The translations under genes were made by a program, and so were the position numbers. A stretch of DNA of 64,000 bases from Aspidiotus rigidus. Its lineage: Eukaryota; Arthropoda; Insecta; Hemiptera; Diaspididae. The DNA is taken from NCBI GenBank assembly GCA_035079385.1, contig JAVHKY010000013.1, positions 12,274,001 through 12,338,000 of the forward strand. Direction: 5' to 3'. Shown piece after piece: positions 1-12,800 of the stretch (its first letter is position 1; each line of letters begins with the position of its first letter). The notes beneath the pieces are model-generated. The model was not told the origin of the DNA. It was given only the letters and a program-made list of their open reading frames with translations, and ran no database searches.

Positions 1-888
1 CAGTTTGAAGATAGCGAAAGCATTATGAATTTTCACTTTCGAAAACGTTCAATATGTAGCATAATTATAAGCAACAAAATAATATTCAATTTGAAGCTAT
101 ATGGGAATGAATTGAGAAGTTTTAGAAGAACTTCATCACTTACCTAGCTATATAATATATGTTATCATCTGTCGTTTTATATGCCTTGTGCATCAGTCTA
201 TAAAAAGTGGCGATATTTTGATCTCGTTTTCACAATGTTTCATTCTCTTATAAATATTCACAATAAGTTGCAGTACTTGATTTTTTTTTTTCTTAATTAT
301 TTTACCATATTATTTACCATTGTTAAATGATAATTATCACGGTAAAAGAAATATTCTACACCACGTAAGGGACCATTCATTAATCAAGTAAGGACGATTT
401 TGCCCATTTTTGACCTCTCCTCCTCTCAAACAAATTCCTCCTCCTCCTCCTTCAAAAAAAAAAAAAAAAAACTTTCAAAAATTAGTAACGCGTGCGATTT
501 TTTTCGAAAGATGAATTTTGCTAATTTCGCGACTCCTTCCCCCCTCAGGCCTTACGTAATTGATGACCGGCCCCCACAGACTAGTATAATAAATTTTGCA
601 AATACAGGTGCCTAGGCACGGGCTTAGTTTTATATTAATCGTATTATTTACAAAATGACAATAATCAAAGTAAATCGTAGCTATTTTCCCGTTCAACAAA
701 TTACATATAAGAAATCTAGTTCGACCTTTGCGTGAGAACGCAATATTCAACTATAGGAATACCGGCAAGTTTTTAGCCTTAACATACTCGTTACCTACAC
801 GAGAAACATGAAAATTTAAAAATATTATGTACATGAAATAATTATCGAACAAATGCAGTACAAAAATAAATAATTCCTGAGCCCCTTT
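1..888. other. 3' flank of the dehydrogenase gene, no other gene seen
   Basis: This holds the presumptive 3' UTR and downstream flank of the minus-strand dehydrogenase. TTTATT-type strings (AATAAA on the minus strand) occur in the first few hundred bases after the stop, but I cannot choose a polyadenylation site. Short ORFs near 400-750 cross a poly-A tract on one strand and have no coding character. Confidence 0.4.
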
Positions 889-3800
889 CTAAATATGAGG
901 ATCGTCGTGTTTTAGTTGAACCAGGTTTTCGCATATTTCCCAGTACTTTTTGCCGAGTAACTCATTTTTCACGCCTTCCGACAACTCGGATTCCTGAAAT
1001 AGAAATAATTTTATTTTAAAACTGTTCGTAATTATTCAAAAAACTACCTACTTAGTTCATAATATACCATCTTTGATTTTTGAAATCAAACACGGGCGTT
1101 TCTTCTTTGATTTACACTCCTGCCAAAAAATTTTTAACGCAATTCTACTACTTTTACACGTTCTAAAGGCGTTCTGAGAGATATATTAGTCTACAGACGC
1201 AAGCGAGTCAATAATAGGCTACCGAAAATTTAATTGAATCTTTTTCGATTTCAGTCATCTATTTTTCAAGATCTTGAATTGAAGGACGATAGACCTATAT
1301 TAGGAACTCATTACCTAAAACTTCCATGACTACTTAGATAGTTTTTAACAAACGATGAGAAGAAACAATTTTTCTCTTTTTAAGTGAAATTATAGATAGC
1401 ATGACTATGTATGAACAATTTTAACGCATATTTTGGAAAATCACCTGGCATTCAGAGTAATATCTCCCAGTGGCGCACGCGAGAGCTTGAGAAACGGCAC
1501 AGTAGATGGTTGTTTGAGCGCCTTCTTTTGGAGTCTGAAAAGAAGAGCAAAAAGGAGTGCAAATTAATCACATTTGCAAAACGTATAGTTCGATCACATC
1601 TTAGTTTGCCGCGTAAAATGCAGTCGAATCTGTAATTACATAAATGATACCTACTATTGATATCTACAGCAGTTAGCGATTTAATTTACACCGTTTTTTT
1701 TTTTTTTTTCTTACAAGAAAAAATCTCTAGCCTAATCTTTTGATTAATGAAGTGTTGATAATAAACCGATAAAACTCAGAGAAGTAAGCATCCGCAAATA
1801 AAGAGATTCATGCATCTACTTTCATCGATAACGCGACTTATTCTTCATTTTCTCTATCGAACTTACAGCCATCGTCTGAATTCGCTCTTGACGAAATTCT
1901 ATTCATTTCACAATTTTTATCGAGCACTTCAAAGTTGACATCCATCATACGATTACAATTATGAACTTGTTTTCAAAACCATTCCTTGTATTGTCCGTGG
2001 CTGCCGGTCAGTTTGGTAATATTTTAACACATGATTATGAGCAAAGTTCTTCATTGATCCACTCAAACGCCATCCAAAATAGAACGAATTTCGGACAGCT
2101 GGCTTTTCGAAATTTAAGACGTAAACGAGAAGATGAAGTACCGGTACTGGTAAGTTTCAAGAATTTCATTCATACAGGCATTACCTACCATACTTGAACG
2201 GTATTCAGATGAAAGCTTACTATTTTGTAGTCTGAAGAAGTAATTGTACTCTCAGAGGAGATCGAACGTGAGCTTAAAGATTTGGATTTGAAGACGGTTA
2301 ACGAAGTACGCGCAGCAGCCAAGCCAATAGTTCGCGCTAAAATTAAAGCCGAAAAGGAGAACAAAAAAGCCGAAAAGGAGAACAAGATTCTGATTAAAGA
2401 GATTGGCGATTTGAAGAAGGATTTAGTGAGTATTTGGAATAATTTTCATCTCCCATCCTTGATTTTCTAAGATGTCAAAAGATTTGAGTTTCATGTAGCC
2501 ATCATATAGGGAATGCTTTAAATAATTTCGTGAACTGTTGTGAAAATGAATCACTGCATGGTGCTCCATGCAAAAAATACTGGGAACGACTAAAGGTAGA
2601 GTTATTGTGGGGGTGGTTAGAGGATATTACAGGGAAAGACAGTCGTATTAATTTAGATGCAAAAAGCACAGATTGGGTAGAAAGAGAGCAATTTAGAGTT
2701 GAACTGACTCTAGATTTACGGTGGAATGGTTGGGGGGTACATTTTTGAAATTAGTCAGTTTAAACTAATATTTCGTCTCTCTCTTCCGTTCCTGGGGAAT
2801 AGCAAGACCTACGTGTGTGTACTATGAAAGACAGCTGGATGTGTGAGTAGACTCCGACGATGTTTCATCATCTCGAAAAGTACGTAGGTTTTATCAGAGA
2901 AGAAATGTACGATGGTTATCACGCATTCGAAATTCTCTCGCTTTTGGATAGATGATGAAAAGATACGTAAGTGAACTGATTTTCGTGAATATTTTAAAGT
3001 TGAATCCAAGTGATACATTTGCGAGATGAAAATTCGGAGTTGTAGTTCTCGGTAAAGAAGACAATGATAGAAATTCCCTTTACTTTAGATGCAAAGTTTT
3101 GTCCTGTGGGGCTTGGTGGAGGAGACATTGAGGAACATTCGCTTTAATTTAGATGCAAGGAGGGCAGATTGGGTTGAAAGAGGGAAATTTAAAACTGAAC
3201 TGACTCTAGATTTATAGCTAAATGGTGTTTTGCATATTTTCTGTAGTTGAATTTCTTGTAGGTAAATATAGGCTAAGTTTACGTCTTAAGAACTTACATC
3301 TATTACAGGTACGAGTTCAAGAAAAATGTGAGATCTACGAATTATTATTGGGAGTGCGAAGGGAGCTCGAAGAAACAGAAGATGAATTTTGGGAACAGCT
3401 ACACTTTCCAAATTCTGATGACCGAATATGGAAATGGATTATGAGCCTCCTTTTGTTGAATACTCCCGAAGCTAGAATGTGGAGAGAACTGTTAACGAAA
3501 AATAAAATGTCAATTGAAGCGTTTGCAAGATATGTAGCTTCGCTCCATGACTCATTCTCAAAACGTGACCATCGAAGAGTACTGATACCGAGAAAGTGTG
3601 TGTCAATTAAGGTACTGAATGAACTATTGAAGGATGGAGACTTGGACTGTTTGACTGTGGAACAACGGATCGTGGTAACTATGGCCGTAGAAATGAGAGG
3701 TAAACGAGAAGACCGATTAAATTGGAAAACTGATGAGAGCACGACTGAAACGAACAAAATAGGTATGTAAGTTATGCTTAACCTGTATTGAAATATTGTG

Positions 3801-6800
3801 AAAATTTTGATACTAAATTGAAGCATCGATAATTTTGCTTCAGCTGGTAGTGACAACTTACGCTGCGTGCTCCTTGAACAGGTTGAAATAGGTGACCCAA
3901 AAGGTGCAACTTTACCACCGGCGAAAAATCCAAGGGATGAGCGAGGTGGTACATCAACTACACAGAAGAAACCAGTTACTTCTTTCCCGAGAAATTTACC
4001 ATACCAGAATATACGAAATGTGGTAATACTTCATTGTTCAGTTTTTTGCGTTGTGTGTTTGAAATTGAATAGCTTTGCAAACCAGATATAATTATTGCAG
4101 TTTTTCCCTTCAAAAATCGCGCAAAAGTCCACAGAATTTATGTGCGAGTTAGAGGACTCGTATAACGCTAAGAAACCAACTGGGACCATTCTCGTGAGAT
4201 TTGCCACAGTGGAAATAGCGGCGGCAGCGATTCTCGCGGTAATTGTTATGTTCTTGTCACAATACCTAACCTACATACACGCAGCACCCCCTAGGGCAGT
4301 AACAGTGTGATCACAGGAACATCGAGTGTGAGTCACTGCACGGCATACCTCGATTAGGCAACGTTACCTAACCTGTACGACCTGCTGATTACTCATCCCT
4401 GCGGGGTGATTGATCACTTGGAGGTGGTGTTCGTGCTTTGACTTGCGCACCAGTACTCAACAATCATGCGAACCGCTAACCCGTACCGTATGACAGTTCT
4501 TGACATCTTTTAAAAATTTTGAAATTCTAATTCTAGGACCTTTTATTACAGAGACAGACACCGAAAACGGTTGAATTGAAAATGGTAAAGTGTGATGAGC
4601 ATCAGGCCAAATGTTCACAGAATAAAGTCCACATTGCTGACTTCAAAAATGTACAACCCACGACAGGGACCCTGGTATCCAACAAAAAAAATGATCACGC
4701 TTCGACAAAATAGATCAGATCTGTAGTGATGGAAAAATAATTAGCTTTTTGATTATAAGACATAAAAAATTGATAGAAAAAAATGATACAGAATTTCGGC
4801 AATTTTTAAACTATTTGAGAAGAAAGAAGAGTGAAAAGATTTGTTACTTGCTTTAAAAAACATACAAAATATTCAGTGAGAAGAATTAGAGGATTTTCGG
4901 GATTTCTAAAATTGAATAAAATGAGAGAAATTAATCGCTGTGCTTGTTTTTAGGAATTTTGAAAAATGAAAAATGAGAAAAATTAGCCCTTGCGCTACAC
5001 TGCGCTAGCTCATAATGAGAGAAATTAGCCCCCTGCACTTCTTTTTGAGATTTTTAAAATAAAATGAAAAAATGTGAAAAATTAGTCCCAAAATGAGAGA
5101 AATTGCTCCCTGCGCTTCTTTTTGAGGTGTTTAAAATTGAGTGAATGTGAGAAATTAGCCTCAAAATAAGAGAAATTGCTTCCTACGCTTCTTTTTGAGA
5201 TTTTAAAAATTGAGTAGAAAATGTGAGAAACTAGCCCCTGCGCTACACTGCGCCAGAAGGAATATTTTATATCTACTAATACGTTTGTGTCCGACTTTGG
5301 TGACGTCTTCAACATAAGTTAGGTTTAGGTTATGTTTCATAGGAAACGTCCGCGTTTGAGTTTGATGACGTCATCAATATACGTCCGCTTGGCTTATGTT
5401 GCAAAGAAGAGGGGTACCTTCAAAAAACGTCTGTGTCCGACTCTAATGACGCCATCAACATAAGTTATATCAACTAGTGACATCATCGTTGCTTGAAAGA
5501 GTTTGTAGGCTAGATTATATTATTACAAGAATTTATCTAAGTTAGAGAAAAGAAACTTTCACGGCCCTCTTCCACTCCTAAACTAATAATTTACTTGAAG
5601 CGTTTCGAACGCGCTGCGTTCTTTATTAGGAACATTTGATGAAGAACGCATTTTATAGGAGTTTCTTGATTTATATTTCTTTTTGAATAAAGATCGCTCG
5701 ATACTCAAAATTTTTGCAAGTCGACATTTTTCCAAGTCCCTCGTTTTTCCGGACGGCGCCCGGTCCCGTCTTCTTTTTTCACCCATAAAACAGGTTCGCT
5801 TAGGTTATTAAGTGAAAATATTACATGTTATAACGGAGTGTTTGGGTTATATTTCTATAAATTTCTCTCCCTTGGGGATCCGTGTTCCAAAAGTAAAAGT
5901 TTCAGGTAATTTTCAAGCGTTTAAACGCAATTTGTAGGAAAAATCGACGGAGATCGAACTTGATGAAGTCTCCGAAGTAAGTCAGAGCCCCCGCTCTCCT
6001 CTAGATCACAATTCACTCCTTCTCTCTTTATACATAGTTCAATGGTCGAAATTTTTCGAAGTTCTTGAGCTTTCTCCTCAGAACCACAATTTACGCCCCT
6101 ATCACGTTGGAAGGCTGAGTGAAATTTTATTCCGTTAAATGTACCAGAACAACTGAGGTAAACAATCAGACGTTTCTAAAAACGAGACAAGTATCTGTCA
6201 ATAAATGACTTGTTACTCTCAGTCGAAAAAAGATCGTCTCTAATAGGCGGTTACAGGAATCCATCATGACGCGAAAGAAAATATTATTGTTCGTCCATTA
6301 AGCGCTGGGTAAATACGAAGAAGACAAATTCTTTTATAATATGTTGTTCCAAGAAATTGGTATATTTTGTCCTATTACGTCGCGTTCTTTTCCGAAAAAT
6401 TAAGACAAAAAAAAATCGTAAATAAATAAAATAGAAACCACACGACGTTCTACGTACCTTGAAACATGTTTTCACTATTAGCCATAGCGGTATATTAAGC
6501 GGAAAAGGTACGTTTCTCCAGATTCCAGAATCAATTAATCCGGGATGCAAACAATTGGCGGTAACTCCTGTCAGAACCGAAAAAAGAAAGAAGTCTACAA
6601 TAGTACGGACGCAATATTTCATCAATGATTTTGAAGCCGCAATACAGTAATGTACATAATAATATTGCGACTCGAGTTTCACCGCAAATTCTGATTTTTC
6701 TCTTTTTTCAGACGTACGTAAATTAACATGCAAACAACGTAAATATAGTCGCGAAAATTATTTTGCCATTAAGGTGTTTCGAAATGCGCACTCGCGTGAG

Positions 6801-9800
6801 AGTCGTGCAGCACAAGAGAGGTCTCGAAGCGTGGAACTGAAAAAAGATTCGTACCTAGAATTTAAAAATGGAAATGCGAAGCGACGTAATGACAATCGTT
6901 CGAGTGGTTTGTGGTGAAGCAGTTATAAAACTATTGCAGTACAAGAAAAATGCATGTAATTTTCATCATTATCTACCGAGCGAGTATTGCATCGGTATAG
7001 TAATAATCTCGAGAAAATGTACAGAAAGTACATAAATATAAGTAATTATGAAACGTCATCAGTGAGTCGCGCGTATTTGAGGAAATCCAGACTACAATCG
7101 AATTCTTCTCGGCGAGCATTTGGAACTCGGATGAAAATATTTTCGCAAAGAACTACGTAGGTATGTGTGCTAAGGTCAAATAAGGTTTTCGAACTTCTAC
7201 CGTATGCACGTGGGAAGTCACAAAAATTCAGCTTCGACGAAATAGTATTAAGATGTGCAAAGCGTTTTTTTACCGGTTCCTTCCAGTCTTCGAGCCAGTT
7301 CCAAAGTGAAAACGATATTCGCGTATTTCGATACGTAATATAAATACGCAGGAAGTTGGTGTATAGGGTTCGGATTCGTTAGATCTAATTTCGATAATTT
7401 GTATAGATCTGATGCGACCACCACTATTCGACTGGGTTTTGATTTCTTAAGCAGATCTGGAAAATACAACAAATCAGAGATTATAGTTTTTTTTTTACAA
7501 CGATACATACTCGTATTAGCACTGCCTTTTCAGAGGAGAAGCAGCTCAGTTTTGACAAACAGGAGATATGAGATTCTGAGCATTTCAGACCGCTCAACCT
7601 GAAACCGAATATTTTCAAAATGCAGGACTCAGTGTTGGAATTCAAATTTTTAATCTTTTCCCGATTTTCCGAGTGGGCACACGTGTATCATTATCTCATT
7701 AAGAGATTAGAAGAAAGATTTGGGATGTATTTTTACGTGTTTGAGAGTCAAACTTGAGAAAAATTTGATCTCTACCACCGGTTATGCAGCAAATTATAGA
7801 CTCCGGAGGGGGCTCCAACTAAATCCGAGGAACAGAAGATTTTAACTTGGTTGAGAACTTAGAAATGTTTCGTTTTTATGAAGAGCATATGTTTTTAAAA
7901 GTTAAGGAGCCTCGTGACTACAGATATCTGGAAGGAAGGAAGCTCCAACCTAGTTTGGAAATTTGCGTTCGCTGTATGTCTAGTAAACTGCGTCCCCAAT
8001 GAAGGCGGTAGCACTTGATCTGATTTCGGGAATCGGAGAAAAATTTTTGAAGTTGACTTTACCCCGGGCTGCTTGGTGGATTTAGAGAAAGTCAATTTCC
8101 GAGAAAGGGGGCTCTAATTTAGTTCAAAGACTAAGAGAAATTGTAGCAGGGAAACTGTTTCATCGGGTGGTATTTCGGAAAAACCGTTCACCGTCCGGGC
8201 GAGTGGCAAACTAACCTAACTATAGGTCGAGGGGAACTGAGAGATTCGGCTTTTGAACAATCTATGATAGAAGGAGGACTTGGAAAAATTTCGAATAGCT
8301 CGGAGGTCGAAATTTCTTCAAGTCGCCCAGATCGCCTCTTGTATCATATATGGCTCGTAAGTCTTCAATTTTTCCAAGGTTAAGTATAGCTCGCGGGGTA
8401 AAACTTTTTCACCCCCCCCCTCCTCTGTTTCCCACAAAGTTTTTCTGCACCCCTCGTTCAACTCATTTAAAAACCTGTGAATTTTCCTATTTCGTGACTA
8501 AGGGGCTTTGATCTAGTTCAGAGACATGGAAGAATTTCAACTTTTGAGCTGTACACAGTAAAGAGCATATCGTAATTGCAAAGCGGAAGCAGGAGTGAAG
8601 GCACTGATCTAGTGTATGAACTTAAGGTGATTCTATGTGTACGTTTTCAAAAGGGAAGGTCCTATTCCAGGGACTAGGGACTGAAAAATATTTTGATTTT
8701 CGGACTGTATTTCAAAAAATTTAATCTCCTCATAAAACGGATTCTCACTGATCATGGACAAGACCCTACAAGCCCCAAGTACTGTATTGAGAAAAGAAAC
8801 TGTTCAAACTTCAGAAAAATTATTCGTACTATTTATTCTGTCCTACGGTAGCGAACACGTTTGTCATATTGAGTTACAAAAGTATTTAAAAATTGAAATG
8901 TCGAGAAAATTGTAGACAATTTACGACACTCTGCTTTGATACGGAAATGTTGCTACGAGTTATTAAAAAAATTAATAGCCGAAGGTATTCTATAATTTGA
9001 ATAAACGAGCGCGCTCCAGTTACTAGAAAGTGCGACTATAATTTTCATTTCGCGATAGTAAGTAATTATTTTGATTGCAATCGTGCTATTTAAATTACGC
9101 GAATAACTTTTCTAGGTTTGTCAAGACGTAATTTTGCAGAATGTACGCGCGAAGGATGACTGCAAGAAAGTTTTAATCATTATAAATATCAAATCCTACA
9201 GAAAAAAGATGTGTTTCCACGAACCCTCAGCTAACACTCAAAGGGAGTTGGCAGAGAATAGCGTGTCAATTTCTCCCCAATTCCATATCCTGGGTTTTAC
9301 CATTTCGTTGCCTCTCGGCCACATCATGGTTCAGGGTTCAGTCTGAGTCTTATAAAATATCATGTTTTGTGCGTACCCAAGTGCCGAGATTGTAATGATT
9401 TATTGTTAGCTGCTGCTCCTCTCGTTTCACACCACCCTCTCCAACAAATCATACGAGTAAACCCTAGGGCACTTCAACAGGCGATAAATGAGAAAGAAAC
9501 TGTTTTGTCAAAAATTGTGCTCAATAGCCACCTACGAGTTGAATAATTAGGAGGATTGAGGATGGAACTCAGAGCGATGAGAGTAAAAATGGAACCCAGA
9601 CAGAGGAGAATAGAAGGAAACAATAAAATTTTTTTCAAATTAACGAGCCTTGCAATTACACTCAGGGGTGTAGGCTCGAAGTGAGCAGATGGCGACAGTG
9701 AGGATGAATTGGATCACCTCTTAAAAATAAATGGATCGGAGGTAGTTCATCAGGAAGATTTTCTCATGATTGTTTAAGAGGGAATTCGTGATGGAGGACG

Positions 9801-12800
9801 AGACTAAATGGTAAAAGCCGAATATTTTCGAGAGCTGGCCTGGACCAGAAAAGAAGTGTTGAACGTATAGATGTAAACATTGATGAAAAGGATGAAAGGC
9901 GCACAGTGGGATGAAACGCCATGCTAGGTGGCCAAAATTCTAATTTTCGACTGAATTCCTAATGAAGATCAACTAAGGGTTTTTTGTGGGCGTAGAATTC
10001 GATTTTCTAGTCAGATTTATGATTGGGTCATTTTTTCTCAAAGTTTGAAGCCTTTATCTGGAGTTTGTGAACAAAAGTTTAACTGATCAAGAGCAACAGT
10101 TTATTAAAGTCGTCTAAGGGGTAATCAAGATCGTAGAATTTGAATTTTCAGTCAGATTTATGATTGGATAATTTTTTCTCAAAGTTTTGGATCATTTTTG
10201 TTATACAAATAAGTTTGAAGCTTTTACTTGGAGTTCGTGGACAAAAAGTATACTGATTAAGAGAAAAAGTTTATGAACATCATCTAAGGGGCAGGCCTGA
10301 CGAGAGGGGGGGATGGGGGAACTGGGGATTTTGTCCCCGGGCCCGGCTCTGTTAGGGGACTGCAGGACCTTTATTTTCAAGGGGAGGGGGTGAACAAATT
10401 TTTTTTTTTTTGGGGGGGGGCGGACCCGACTGGAGATAAAGGGGTCCTATCTCCTTAGAATAAGTTGAAGTCACTCTTAAATAAATAGAATACTTTCTTA
10501 AATCTAATTATGCAAAGCAACACAAAATCTTTCAAGTAGTACAGGTATAAATAGAATTTTATTCATTGTAACGTCCTAGAAGGGGAGGGGGGTAGCTAAC
10601 TCTGTACACAAGAATGAAACCTGTTCTACATCATAAGAAGATCGTGTTACCGAGTTCATTATTGTCATTGACTCTAGTTTCATTGCTTTTGTAAATTAAG
10701 CTATTCCATTAAATAGCTGCTATCCCGATAAATAGCTTTTATGCTCAAATAACTGAAAAAAAAATATTGAAAAATTACGAAAAGGCGCAAAAAGTGTCAA
10801 TGTGGGTTGAGAGAGGAAGGTTTCAAGGAGTCATTTCCATCCCACCCGCCTTGGTAAGTTTTGGTAAATTTTTTAAATGGCTAATACAATATTATGAAGT
10901 TTTGACTACAATTGTTCTCACTTTCGGAGTATTTTATGAAGGGAAATAGTCGCCCAATCATCAAATTCCGTAAAAATATCAAAAGTTCAATCAAAATACT
11001 TTATAAATCACAAGACTCTTATCACTTCGTAGAGAATACGGAAGGAACCACGTGCTTCCATAATAAAATGACCGAGTGTTCTGTTGAAATAACAAGAAAA
11101 AATGGTTGTTGGCTTGTACATCTATCGTGCTGTTCACATCAACGCACTTCCACAAAAACCGGTTTCATCATTGAATTAGGGTGGTCGGAACGTTTCTAAA
11201 ACGTAAACAAAATAATTCGCACCTTTTTACAGACCTTCGATTTTCGAATTTTGGCCAGCTAGAATAGCATTTCATCCCACTGTGAGGCGTAAGAAAAGAA
11301 AAGAGTGAATAAGACAGGTATGACCTACTCTGAGACGGGTTAGGATGACTTCTCTGCGTCGGGAAGGGTGGTTCTAGAGGGGGGCTACTGGGCCATGGCC
11401 CCTCCCATTGGGAAAGGAAATTTTTTTAAAAAAAAAAGGGGGAAAAAAAGAAAAACTCGAAAAAAATGGGGGAACGAGAAGAACAAGAGAAAAAAATTAG
11501 GAAAAACGCAGTACCCATAATATATTAGGAACTGGGCGGGGAGAAAGCGAAAAAAATTTCGGCTCTGACAAGAGAAATTTTCCCTTCCACATTTTGTTTT
11601 TATAGATCCGCCACTGGAGGATGAGAAAGACCATCCTGGAAAGAGAGTATAAGGTAGCAATCATAGGGTTTAACATCAGATATGCGGGACTAGAAGGAGG
11701 ATCTGTAACAAAAAATAAATACAAAGACTATTTTGCAGCAAGCTCCACTGCGTCAGTTTCCTAAAGGTGAATGTGAGCCAGAGATGGGTAAAGAAGAACT
11801 CGAAAAGTGAATAAGAATATTTTCGTCAGCAAATAGGATTGGTAGAATACTCGTAAGAGTCTTGGATAGCAAGTAATGATGAAAACAGTCATCCTTTTTC
11901 TTCTTCGAATCCTGGCCAAGCCTCAGCGCTACTACTGAATTTTCTACTATCTGAAACCTGTTCCTCTCCCTCTGAATAAGGAACAAGGGTAAGGTACTTG
12001 GAGTATTCAAAGACAATGGAGCTGAGAGAAGAAGCCATCGGGGAAAACTTACTACTCTTGTAAAATCTATCTGGGCATATTTTCCAGAAGGAAGTCCAAC
12101 TGAAAATCAATATATGCATCAGGACGAAATTCAATTAAAGAAAATTTTCGATATCAGCTCCTCAGAACATTATACCGAAAATAGCCTTTCTGAGATATCA
12201 TAAACCTTGCTATAAACTTTTCGCTCTAACCTTGTCGTTATCATCACCGTTAGCCTGATCTTTATTGTTTTTTTTAATAGTACTCCTATCGTACACAATA
12301 TTTGTAAATTACTGAAACTTGCTCATACATTGCAACACTTCGAAGTCCAACAAAGCCTCGGTAAATAATACTAGTGAAATTTGTTCTGTTACGTAATTCC
12401 CCGTCGTGCGTATAAAATGAAAAGGTTGATATGCATATACGTAGTACTCGGCTTCACAGTTTTGAAGATGATATCAAAAATTGAAACACTGGGCTTAGAC
12501 CAAATCGACTACATGATATCCGGAATTGATGACTCTCTAGGTCTGAATTCGTCACCGAACGTGACGAGCTTTCAAGCAACAGGTACAGTACCCAGAAATT
12601 AAGATCATAATATGGGCTACTATCTAGCATTACAACCATCTCCACTTTAGAGATGGCGTATACGAAATAATTCGAATGACTGTAATTTTCTGAACTTTTT
12701 GCACTCCAATCCTTTCATGTTGATTCAATTTTTCAGGTCCAATTTGTTCTGGTATCAATGTTGATTGTATTAATTTGAAAGTGTGTAATATAACGTTACG

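Noticed and set aside
1411..1635. 74-residue plus-strand ORF
   Set aside because: It is the antisense shadow of dehydrogenase exon 6 (1445-1534), whose splice sites and SDR motif (TPKEGAQTTIY) are clear on the minus strand.
4095..4310. ORF with an apparent transmembrane segment
   Set aside because: The hydrophobic part (4194-4300) is intron; exon 4101-4193 has a good donor and continues in phase at 4552.
6284..6733. 149-residue minus-strand ORF taken whole
   Set aside because: Only 6458-6567 is exon; the ends have a donor and an acceptor and the rest is intronic.
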